This document shows, piece after piece, positions 1 to 5,678 of a DNA stretch of 5,704 nt. A program made the position numbers and the translations under genes. This DNA is from Candidatus Methanocorpusculum equi. Its GTDB lineage: Archaea; Halobacteriota; Methanomicrobia; Methanomicrobiales; Methanocorpusculaceae. The stretch is taken from NCBI GenBank assembly GCA_018065685.1, contig JAGHSU010000163.1, positions 1 through 5,704 on the forward strand. The letters run 5' to 3'. Position 1 is the first letter of the stretch. Each line of letters opens with the position of its first letter. Under the pieces are notes generated by a model. That model was not told the DNA's origin and did not search any database. It saw nothing but the letters and a program-made list of their open reading frames with translations.

Positions 1-226
1 AGGTAGATCAGCGTCTTGGGAGAATGAAGACGATTGAGGCAGTGATCTATTGGCAGAATTATATCAAACCACACAAGAGTCTGGAGGGAAAAACACCGGG
101 AAAGGTGTTCTGGTATTCATTCAAGCCGGAAAGAATCCTGAACTACGTGAACAGCTGGTTCTGGGCTGGGTGTGATGGATGCGATTCAGAATCAGATAAA
201 TACTGAACTAATTTCGGGATACTACA
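1..226 (+). mobile_element. Right end of an insertion sequence (left part outside window)
   Basis: This stretch carries the C-terminal coding part of a DDE transposase (stop at 204-206) and about 20 bases of non-coding end. The right boundary is placed at about 226 because the FecCD permease homology on the opposite strand stops abruptly at the Glu-Trp-Lys codons ending at 227; the bases read beyond that point encode nothing permease-like. The terminal inverted repeat cannot be confirmed because the left end is not in the window; the candidate outer end, read inward on the - strand, is TGTAGTATCCCGAAATTAGT (207-226). The boundary could be wrong by a few bases, and the family cannot be assigned from this much sequence. 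Confidence 0.72.
3..206 (+). CDS. Transposase, C-terminal fragment (integrase-like DDE core)
   Basis: The reading frame is open to the left edge of the window, so the ATG at 24 is an internal methionine and not a start. The visible product is the last 67 residues. It contains the segment YWQNYIKPHKSLEGKTPG, which matches the 'YN..RPH.SL.GKTP' signature found just after the catalytic Glu in integrase-core transposases such as the IS6/IS240-like and IS3-like groups. The catalytic D, D and E residues lie upstream and cannot be checked. The tail after the signature (FWYSFKPERILNYVNSWFW and a Cys/Asp-rich end) is element-specific. The role would be cutting and joining DNA at the element ends. Whether the full gene is intact is unknown from here. 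The sequence supports a transposase clearly, but not the exact IS family. Confidence 0.8.
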   Translation, partial: VDQRLGRMKTIEAVIYWQNYIKPHKSLEGKTPGKVFWYSFKPERILNYVNSWFWAGCDGCDSESDKY

Positions 227-981
227 TTTCCACTCAACAAGGAAAAAGCAGATAAGAACAATCGGGGCAAGGATTACAATTGCCTGACAGGTTGCCCCCC
301 ACATTCCACCCATTGTCCATGTAACAATTTCACGGAGAGCATCATCATTTGAAACATATTTGAGAGCCAGAAGACCTGCCTGAAACAGATATCCTATGAC
401 GACACCCGCGAGTATCATAACTGCCTGGGATGCATGGCGCGCACGTGAAATGAAATAGACAAATAGACAAGCACCACGGAAAGAAGACCAAAGACAAAGG
501 CGGATAATATCAGAAGAAGTGTTCTTCCGGTAAAGGGAATTCCTAAAAACAGTACCGAAGATGCAAATATCCCGCCGAATAAAACAGGACCTGCCACTAT
601 CATCAATGCCGCTCCAAAAGATGCGGCCGAGGAAAGACCAAGGGTAAACGGACTAACCAGAGGATTTCGTAAAAGCCCCTGCATGACTGCCCCTGCTACA
701 GCCAGAGCAACGCCTGCCAGTACCGCCAGAAAGATTCTTGGAAGACGGTAGTTCAGGATGATTAAATCGGCACCGCTTTCCGGAGCTGCAATAAACTGCG
801 GAAACAGCGCATGCCCCATAGCAGTCAGAATATCCCACGGCGGAAGATAAACCGAGCCGATTCCAAGAGCCGCAATGACCGCGCAGAGAAGCAGGACTGC
901 CAGAATCACGATTAATACGAGTTTTTTCCGGTGAATCAGGCGATACTGCCGTACAGCTCCGCTTGTTGAATCTCCTGCCAT
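227..981 (-). pseudogene. FecCD-family ABC transporter permease, frameshifted and truncated by an IS
   Basis: This is the remnant of an inner-membrane permease of the BtuC/FhuB/FecCD type, which imports iron-siderophore, haem or cobalamin with a binding protein and an ATPase. The start is ATG at 979-981. The first frame gives 188 residues: a hydrophobic segment near residues 20-46, then the family signature RLPRIFLAVLAGVALAVAG, then MQGLLRNPLVSPFTLGLSS. It runs out of frame at about 470 and stops at 415-417. A second frame picks the family up again at MILAGVVIGYLF (ATG 416-418) and continues through TWTMGGMWGA to VEWK at 227. The break coincides with an 8-bp tandem duplication at 453-468. Dropping one copy gives one frame of exactly 249 codons, reading VYFISRARHASQAVMILAG across the repair. 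Members of this family are usually 330-360 residues, so roughly the last 100 are missing and are replaced by IS sequence. No partner binding-protein or ATPase gene is in the window. Substrate cannot be told. Confidence 0.88.
453..470. repeat. 8-bp tandem duplication causing the permease frameshift
   Basis: AAATAGAC occurs twice head-to-tail (453-460 and 461-468), followed by two more bases (AA) of the same period, giving an 18-bp run of period 8. It sits exactly where the FecCD permease reading jumps frame. Removing one unit joins the two frames into a plausible permease sequence, so the second copy looks like a recent insertion. Origin could be replication slippage or a target-site duplication left after loss of a mobile element. 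Confidence 0.9.
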
Positions 982-1007
982 GTTGTTATGATATTAGTAT
1001 GTTCTTC

Positions 1008-1019
1008 ATTAATATTAAT
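1008..1019 (-). promoter_or_regulatory. AT palindrome, possible TATA box/operator of the permease gene
   Basis: ATTAATATTAAT is a perfect 12-bp palindrome whose centre lies about 32 bases upstream of the permease ATG (979-981). With the usual archaeal spacing of about 26 bases from TATA centre to transcription start, transcription on the - strand would begin near 987, giving a leader of only about 6 bases. No Shine-Dalgarno sequence precedes this ATG, which fits a near-leaderless message. The palindrome could equally be a repressor site. It could also be chance in AT-rich DNA. Confidence 0.35.
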
Positions 1020-1148
1020 ACATATGGTTAAATTATTCATACTCACAGGAAACGTACAGACCCGGACTGCAGAACCTGCTGTCGGATATCGAACGGGATA
1101 CGATAATGTCCGGGATGTCTGAAAAGATGAAGAGTATAGTTAGAGTAG

Positions 1149-1160
1149 TTATATATTTTT
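1149..1160 (+). promoter_or_regulatory. TATA box for the TPR-larB-nadM operon
   Basis: TTATATATTTTT is the strongest TATA-like element before the operon. Its TATA core (1149-1156) is centred about 29 bases upstream of the ATG at 1182 and only about 17 upstream of the ATG at 1170. Archaeal transcription normally starts about 25-28 bases after the TATA centre, that is near 1179. This makes 1182 the practical start codon and suggests a leaderless or nearly leaderless message. There is no Shine-Dalgarno sequence in front of either ATG. The preceding bases do not show a strong BRE. Confidence 0.5.
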
Positions 1161-1181
1161 ACAGAGCAAATGATAAAGTAC

Positions 1182-2213
1182 ATGTCAGCAGATATACTGT
1201 CGCGGGCGGATGAGCTGTGCTCGGCATTTGACTATTCCGAAGCAGAAAAAATCTGCCGTGAATATCTGGAAGAATACCCGGAAGATGCTGCCGTCTGGAC
1301 AAAACTGGGGGCTGTACTCAGGAACACGGAAGATCTGACCGGAGCGTGCGGGGCCTTTGAAAGAGCGTTTGAGATAGAACCCGAAAACCCGGGATACGCG
1401 GAAAGCTTAGGTGATGCATTAGCTCTCCTTCACTCCTTCGAAGAAGCACAGGCTCTCTTCGAAAAGGCAGCAGAGGCAGACGAAAGACCGGAAAACGACA
1501 GACTGTATCCGAAACTCCGGAGAGCAGATATGCTGTTTTTCCGCGGAAAAACCGCGGATGCCGCAGATGCACTGGAAAAACTTGCAAAAGAGTGCCCAAA
1601 CGCTCCGGATGTGTACCGCAGACTCTATGTGGTATACGAAGCAGACGGCAAGGCAGAGGGGAAAGCGGCGGCAGCAGATGCCCTCGAAAAGGAGATTGCT
1701 CTCCGGAAAACACGTGCCGAAGAGACAAACGGTGCTGCTGAGTATCTGCTCCTGGGCGCCGCATATCTGGAGAAAAAAGCATACAAAGAGGCAGAGGCGG
1801 CTGCAGGGACATCACTCTCTGCTGAAGATAGCCCTGATGCATATCTTCTGCTGGGGACCGCATGCGCAAAAGAAGGAAAGCTTTCCGAAGCAAAGGAGGC
1901 ATTTTCCAAAGGGACCGCATGTGAGCCGAAAAATCTCGCTTTTCTTCTGGAGACTGCAGATACCCTGACAGAACTCGGCCTCTATGATGAGGCGGTTTCT
2001 GTGTACACAAAGGCCCTTGAACTGAGAAATGTACGGGCAGACACCTGGGCATCTCTTGCCTACGCCCTTCTGATGCTCGGGAAAAAGGAAGAGGCAAAGG
2101 CATTTTTCGAGATGGCAAAAGCCTCTGCTGCGGTCCGTGAACTGAAGTGGGCGGATAAACTGCACAAATCAGATAAAACCAGAGCACTTGATGAAGCATT
2201 CGGGAGACAATAA
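1182..2213 (+). CDS. Tetratricopeptide (TPR) repeat protein, role unknown
   Basis: The product is 343 residues from ATG 1182. An in-frame ATG at 1170 would add MIKY, but the TATA box at 1149-1156 would place the transcript start downstream of it. Nearly the whole chain is helical 34-residue TPR units, about eight or nine. Numbered from the 1170 ATG, they begin near residues 7, 41, 75, 111, 146, 188, 221, 255 and 289. Typical TPR positions are visible, for example AVWTKLGAVL with FERAFEIEPEN, DAYLLLGTACAKEGKLSEA with EPKN, and DTWASLAYALLMLGKKEEA. There is no signal peptide or membrane segment, so a cytoplasmic scaffold or adaptor is likely. The composition is rich in Ala, Glu and Lys. It is the first gene of an apparent operon: its stop codon overlaps the Shine-Dalgarno of larB (13-nt gap). 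TPR proteins bind other proteins, and the partner here is unknown. Co-transcription with larB and nadM is the only functional clue, and it is weak. Confidence 0.9.
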   Translation: MSADILSRADELCSAFDYSEAEKICREYLEEYPEDAAVWTKLGAVLRNTEDLTGACGAFERAFEIEPENPGYAESLGDALALLHSFEEAQALFEKAAEADERPENDRLYPKLRRADMLFFRGKTADAADALEKLAKECPNAPDVYRRLYVVYEADGKAEGKAAAADALEKEIALRKTRAEETNGAAEYLLLGAAYLEKKAYKEAEAAAGTSLSAEDSPDAYLLLGTACAKEGKLSEAKEAFSKGTACEPKNLAFLLETADTLTELGLYDEAVSVYTKALELRNVRADTWASLAYALLMLGKKEEAKAFFEMAKASAAVRELKWADKLHKSDKTRALDEAFGRQ

Positions 2214-2220
2214 GGAGGAA
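2212..2220 (+). promoter_or_regulatory. Shine-Dalgarno site deciding the larB start
   Basis: AAGGAGGAA overlaps the last bases of the TPR gene's TAA stop (2211-2213). The AGGAGG core ends 8 bases before ATG 2227, which is ideal spacing. It picks 2227 over the upstream in-frame ATGs at 2188 and 2191, which lie inside the TPR gene without such a site. The overlap of stop and ribosome site suggests translational coupling. Confidence 0.85.
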
Positions 2221-2226
2221 AGAGGT

Positions 2227-2940
2227 ATGGAAAAACAGACAGGACAAAGTAACCTGGCATCCAATATATGCGATGTTGCAAACCTGGATTTCGAACGCGA
2301 AACACGCTGCGGAATTCCGGAGGTCGTCTTAGCCGAGGGGAAGGAAACCGATGCTCTGGTTGAGATTGTAAACCGCTACGTGAAGGAGAAAGGCAGGTGT
2401 GTAATAAGCCGCATCTCAGAGGAACAGACAAAAGCGGTCTGCAGCAGCCTTTCTCCGGAATTTACTCCCGAAAAGAGAAAAGGCGGCATCTTAATCGTAT
2501 CCGACGGGAGACGCCCGAAACCGTCCGGAGGGGTGGTGGGTATCCTTACCGCAGGGACCTCTGACATTCCGGTTGCAGAAGAGGCGCGGGCTATTGCAGA
2601 AGAACTCGGGGCCGAGGTGCTCTCTTCCTATGATGCGGGTGTTGCAGGCATCCACCGTCTCTTCCCGGCCCTTGAGGCATTAAAGCGTGCAGATGTCTTT
2701 GTTGTCTGCGCAGGACGCGAGGGGACACTTCCTTCGGTTGTGGCAGGTCTTGTGGACAAACCGGTGATAGGTGTTCCTGTTTCAACCGGCTACGGCTACA
2801 TGGGAAAGGGAGAGGCAGCCCTTGCCTCCATGCTCCAGTCATGTGCGGTTATTACGGTCGTAAACATCGATGCAGGGTTTACCGCAGGCGCCTTTGCGGC
2901 ACGGACCGCGGCACTCATCGCCAAAGGGAGGGGGAACTGA
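2227..2940 (+). CDS. larB: Pyridinium-3,5-biscarboxylic acid mononucleotide synthase LarB
   Basis: The product is 237 residues from ATG 2227, close to the family's usual length. LarB carboxylates the pyridine ring of nicotinic acid adenine dinucleotide and releases AMP to give the biscarboxylated mononucleotide. This is the first step of the nickel-pincer nucleotide cofactor of LarA-type racemases. Hallmarks in order are: N-terminal NLDFERETRCGIPEVVLAEG (20-39, numbered in this protein); the PurE-like core GILTAGTSDIPVAEEA (105-120); SYDAGVAGIHRL (134-145); AGREGTLPSVVAGL with Glu165 (162-175); the loop PVIGVPVSTGYGYMGKGEAA; and SMLQSC with Cys206, then VVNIDAGF. The Cys appears to match the cysteine that forms a transient adduct with the pyridine in the characterised Lactobacillus enzyme. 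The C-terminal half is related to AIR carboxylase PurE, but the N-terminal domain and motif wording mark LarB. The gene sits directly upstream of nadM. No larA, larC or larE is in the window. Confidence 0.93.
   Translation: MEKQTGQSNLASNICDVANLDFERETRCGIPEVVLAEGKETDALVEIVNRYVKEKGRCVISRISEEQTKAVCSSLSPEFTPEKRKGGILIVSDGRRPKPSGGVVGILTAGTSDIPVAEEARAIAEELGAEVLSSYDAGVAGIHRLFPALEALKRADVFVVCAGREGTLPSVVAGLVDKPVIGVPVSTGYGYMGKGEAALASMLQSCAVITVVNIDAGFTAGAFAARTAALIAKGRGN
2926..2934 (+). promoter_or_regulatory. Shine-Dalgarno site of nadM inside the end of larB
   Basis: GGGAGGGGG lies in the last codons of larB and ends 7 bases before ATG 2942. Together with the 1-base gap between the larB stop (2938-2940) and the nadM start, it fixes the nadM start and indicates coupled translation. 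Confidence 0.75.
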
Positions 2941-2941
2941 T

Positions 2942-3448
2942 ATGCGCGGCCTCTACATCGGAAGGTTTCAGCCGTTTCATGACGGGCATAAAGCGGTTGC
3001 CGAATACATCGCAGAAGAAGCAGATGAACTGATTGTAGGTATCGGAAGTCCGCAGATAAGCCATGAGCCGCAGCACCCGTTCACCGCGGGTGAACGGATT
3101 CTGATGATTACCCGGTCTCTTGCGGATTTGAAGATTCCCTGTTATGTTCTGCCGGTAACTGATGTTAACCGGAATGCCATCTGGGTGTCTCACGTTAAAT
3201 CGATGGTGCCAAAGTTCGATGTGGTCTACTCCTCGAATCCGCAGGTAATCCGCCTCTTTGAGGAGGCAGGAATTGAGGTGCGTTCTCCTCCGATGTATGA
3301 GAGAGGCAGGATTTCCGGGACAGAAGTCCGTGAACGGATGACAAACGGCGGAAACTGGGAGGAACTCGTTCCAAAGGAGGCGGCAGAGGTAATCCTTAGT
3401 ATCGACGGCATCAGACGCCTTCAGCAGATTTCACAAAGCGACGAATAA
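2942..3448 (+). CDS. nadM: Archaeal nicotinamide-nucleotide adenylyltransferase NadM
   Basis: The product is 168 residues, the usual length for archaeal NadM. It transfers AMP from ATP to NMN, forming NAD and pyrophosphate (EC 2.7.7.1). Some members also use nicotinic acid mononucleotide. The N-terminal GRFQPFHDGH (residues 7-16) contains the HxGH nucleotidyltransferase motif. Residues 30-50 carry LIVGIGSPQIS and HPFTAGER, typical of the archaeal family. ISGTEVR (124-130) is the C-terminal ATP-phosphate motif, the counterpart of ISSTxxR; the Gly variant is normal in archaeal members. PVTDVNRNAIWVSHV (71-85) is the family's central segment. Translation from 2942 is supported by a Shine-Dalgarno site; a longer frame from 2870 would overlap larB by 71 bases and add non-family residues. 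The product is expected in the cytoplasm. It is the last gene of the TPR-larB-nadM unit. Its product, or the deamido form, is chemically the substrate class used by LarB. Confidence 0.96.
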   Translation: MRGLYIGRFQPFHDGHKAVAEYIAEEADELIVGIGSPQISHEPQHPFTAGERILMITRSLADLKIPCYVLPVTDVNRNAIWVSHVKSMVPKFDVVYSSNPQVIRLFEEAGIEVRSPPMYERGRISGTEVRERMTNGGNWEELVPKEAAEVILSIDGIRRLQQISQSDE

Positions 3449-3535
3449 AACCCGGACGACAGGTAAAATCCGGCAGGTTTCTGCGGCAGGATGTAAGGCC
3501 CGCTGCACGGCGGATAACCGGCAGACAGCCACCCC
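3449..3535 (+). other. GC-rich 3' region of the operon, possibly structured
   Basis: There is no coding sequence here. The stretch is richer in G and C than the flanking AT-rich promoter DNA and contains several small stems. One is a bulged 6-bp hairpin at 3470-3486 (CCG-g-CAG, loop GTTT, CTG-CGG), and another is a 4-bp stem at 3500-3513 (CCGC/GCGG). CCGGCAG is repeated at 3470-3476 and 3518-3524. It directly precedes a T-tract, so a structured 3' UTR is the modest reading. A small RNA cannot be shown. Confidence 0.3.
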
Positions 3536-3549
3536 TTTTTTCCTTCTTC
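3536..3549 (+). terminator. T-rich archaeal terminator after nadM
   Basis: CCCC is followed by T6 and then CCTTCTT, about 90 bases beyond the nadM stop. Archaeal RNA polymerase terminates at such T-rich non-template tracts without needing an adjacent hairpin. It separates the operon from the antiporter gene, which has its own promoter-like sequence. Confidence 0.55.
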
Positions 3550-3600
3550 ATTCAAAAACAATATAAGCAGTTAGTCAGGAATATAGTACATAATTAACGA

Positions 3601-3609
3601 TAATTAAAA
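3601..3609 (+). promoter_or_regulatory. TATA-like box of the antiporter gene
   Basis: TAATTAAAA is centred 26 bases before ATG 3631. No Shine-Dalgarno sequence precedes that ATG, so a leaderless transcript starting at or near the ATG fits. Alternative weaker boxes are AATATAGT (3580-3587) and AATATAAG (3560-3567), which would give leaders of roughly 20-40 bases. Confidence 0.45.
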
Positions 3610-3630
3610 GAGTTACTATTACCAAAAATC

Positions 3631-5658
3631 ATGGACGAAGCTGAGTTAATCTTTTCGGTACTGGTCGTACTGGTCTGTGCCATTGTCGTTCTTCTCGTCG
3701 GAAGAAAACTGCGGATGCCCATTATCATAGGGTACTTTATCACCGGTATCATCATCGGACCGTACGGGTTCGGCCTTATCACCCTTGATCAGGTGAATCT
3801 GCTGGCAGATCTCGGCGTAATTCTTCTGATGTTTACCATCGGTCTGGAGATATCCGTGAAGAATCTGCTGGCGATGAAAAAGATTGTCCTGATTGGCGGA
3901 ACACTCCAGCTGGTTCTGACAACTGCTGCCGTCTGCGGCCTTATGATGGCATTCGGCTTCACGTTCAGTGTCTCCCTATTCATTGGTTTCCTGGTTGCCC
4001 ACTCTTCAACCGCTATTATCCTGAACATCTACCAGAGAAGCGGAGAGGTGGACAAACAGCACGGAAAGATAGCTCTTGGTCTTCTGATTTTCCAGGACTT
4101 AAACGTCATTCCGATGATGCTTGCGGTCCCGTTCCTGGCAGGAACCGGAAACGAAGACATAGTCGGATCGATCGTATCATTAGTAGTTGGTCTCGTGATT
4201 TTAGGAATAATCCTGGTTGCGGCAGTCTACCTGGTCCCGAAGATTCTGCGGCACGTGGCACTTACCAGAAGCGGAGAGCTCTTTGTCATAGCCATTGTCG
4301 TTATCTGCTTTGGTATCGCCTGGCTGATGTCCATGAACGGGGTGTCGCTTGCTCTTGGCGCATTCTTAGCCGGTGTTGCAATATCCGGCTCCGACTACAA
4401 CCATGAGATTCTCGGACAGATTACCCCGATTCGCGACATTCTGACCAGCTTTTTCTTTGTCTCAATCGGAATGATGTTGAATCTCAACTTTGTCTGGGAC
4501 CATATTCCAATTATCCTGGGTCTCGCAGCAGCCCTTCTCGCCTTTAAAACACTCATCAACTTCATCTCCGTTAAAGCCATCGGAGTGGCTACCGGGGCTG
4601 CCATCCTCTCTGCCGTCGGCCTTTCACAGATTGGAGAATTCTCTTTCATATTAGGTTCAACCGGCGTTAATGCAGGAATCCTTTCGCCTGATATCTATCA
4701 GATATTTCTGGCAATCTCCATCGTAACAATGGCTGCCACCCCGTTCCTTGTTGCCCTGATTCCAAAAATCGTCAACAAATACGTAAAGCCGAAGGTTCCT
4801 GCTCCCGCTGACACGGATGAGATGAAAAAAGACCATGAAATTATCGTCGGCTTCGGCCTTGCCGGACGGTATGTGGCACGTGCTCTTGAGCGGATGAAGA
4901 TTGATTATGTTGTCCTTGAGACAAATGCGGCGACAGTGTCTGCGGAACATGCAAAAGGAGTGCCGATTTTCTTCTGGGACGCATCACGTGAGGCGGTGCT
5001 TGAGTATGCAGGAATCCGGAATGCCGCCTCCATTGTTATCTCAATCCCGCAGATGGATACGGTAAAAACCATCATTTCGGGTGCACGGCGGATGAATCCG
5101 CAGATAAACATCATCACCCGTTCACGTTTCATCTCGGAGACCTCAGACCTCTACAAAATCGGTGCGGATTCCGTCATTGTTGATGAACGTGAGTCTGCCG
5201 TTCAGATGTTTAAACGGATTCTGGCAAGTAAGCAGATGCCGGTTCAGGATATCGAGCAGTTCAGTAAGGAGATACGAAGTGAACTCTACGATAAATATGT
5301 TGATTTGCCGGTAACGCCGCAAAAGAGCACCTCTGTAGGACATACGAAACTCCTCGACTCACTCTTTGTCAGGGCAAAACAGGCAGATGATGCGTTATCG
5401 AGGGAAATGTCGCACGTCTCACAGATTCGTGTTGAAAACGGATGCAGTGTCTGCGGAAAGTGCCTGTCAGACATTCACCTCAGGCGTGATTTCGGCGTGT
5501 CTGTTATCGCAATTAAACATGCAGGAGAAAAGGACACTGAGGTCTCGCCTGCTGGAACAACTTCCCTTACCGCAGGAGATACTGTGGGCGTCATCGGGGG
5601 CCGGAAAGGCATTACAAAGATGCTCCCCCTGTTCATGGCTGAGCAAAAAAGCGAATAA
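3631..5658 (+). CDS. CPA2/Kef-type cation:proton antiporter with TrkA-N and TrkA-C domains
   Basis: The product is a 675-residue membrane protein. Residues 1-383 are about 12-13 hydrophobic segments of the Na+/H+ exchanger (CPA2) fold. They include the FQD motif at 154-156, the same Gln-Asp used by KefB/KefC-type K+ transporters at the ion site; LADLGVILLMFTIGLEI (58-74); LALGAFLAGVAISGS (240-254); and GEFSF (335-339). Residues 402-520 form a TrkA-N (RCK) Rossmann domain: HEIIVGFGLAGRYVARALE with the GxGxxG pattern (G407, G409, G412) and acidic Glu430 at the end of the second strand, which suggests NAD(H) binding. A linker (about 520-595) leads to a TrkA-C domain (about 600-660) ending in AGDTVGVIGG. 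The likely role is K+ or Na+ exchange for protons, gated by nucleotide or redox state. Ion and direction cannot be told from sequence. Cys605, Cys608 and Cys611 form a CxxCxxC cluster at the start of TrkA-C. The gene appears monocistronic, with its own TATA-like box and terminator. ATG 3631 is the only sensible start. Confidence 0.94.
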   Translation: MDEAELIFSVLVVLVCAIVVLLVGRKLRMPIIIGYFITGIIIGPYGFGLITLDQVNLLADLGVILLMFTIGLEISVKNLLAMKKIVLIGGTLQLVLTTAAVCGLMMAFGFTFSVSLFIGFLVAHSSTAIILNIYQRSGEVDKQHGKIALGLLIFQDLNVIPMMLAVPFLAGTGNEDIVGSIVSLVVGLVILGIILVAAVYLVPKILRHVALTRSGELFVIAIVVICFGIAWLMSMNGVSLALGAFLAGVAISGSDYNHEILGQITPIRDILTSFFFVSIGMMLNLNFVWDHIPIILGLAAALLAFKTLINFISVKAIGVATGAAILSAVGLSQIGEFSFILGSTGVNAGILSPDIYQIFLAISIVTMAATPFLVALIPKIVNKYVKPKVPAPADTDEMKKDHEIIVGFGLAGRYVARALERMKIDYVVLETNAATVSAEHAKGVPIFFWDASREAVLEYAGIRNAASIVISIPQMDTVKTIISGARRMNPQINIITRSRFISETSDLYKIGADSVIVDERESAVQMFKRILASKQMPVQDIEQFSKEIRSELYDKYVDLPVTPQKSTSVGHTKLLDSLFVRAKQADDALSREMSHVSQIRVENGCSVCGKCLSDIHLRRDFGVSVIAIKHAGEKDTEVSPAGTTSLTAGDTVGVIGGRKGITKMLPLFMAEQKSE

Positions 5659-5672
5659 AATCAGAGTAATCA

Positions 5673-5678
5673 TTTTTT
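5673..5678 (+). terminator. T-tract terminator after the antiporter
   Basis: T6 lies 15 bases after the TAA stop at 5656-5658 and is followed by further AT-rich sequence with short T runs. This fits archaeal T-tract termination. The following TTATATTATA may be a promoter for a gene beyond the window. Confidence 0.5.

Noticed and set aside
24..206. A complete 60-residue gene starting at ATG 24
   Set aside because: The frame is open to the left edge and the sequence is the tail of a transposase, so it is a fragment of a longer protein.
653..838. Second - strand open frame inside the permease remnant
   Set aside because: It is a Cys/Gly/Ser-rich out-of-frame reading of the well-conserved FecCD core, so it is a shadow.
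1019..1213. Open + strand frame between the divergent genes, reading LQNLLSDIERDTIMSGMSE in part
   Set aside because: It has no start with a ribosome site, runs into the TPR gene in another frame and matches no family I recognise. It might be a relic, but this cannot be supported.
2188..2226. Upstream ATGs extending larB by 13 residues
   Set aside because: They fall inside the end of the TPR gene and have no ribosome site, whereas ATG 2227 has AGGAGG at ideal spacing and the family N-terminus follows it.
1318..2247. A 309-codon open frame on the - strand opposite the TPR gene
   Set aside because: It lies fully antisense to a clear TPR protein. The translation is rich in Arg, Pro, Leu and Ser with no recognisable domain, which is typical of the shadow of an Ala/Glu/Lys-rich helical gene.
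2870..2941. Upstream start extending nadM by 24 residues
   Set aside because: The extension overlaps the larB coding end, and NadM proteins begin right at the MRGLYIGRFQP-like strand.
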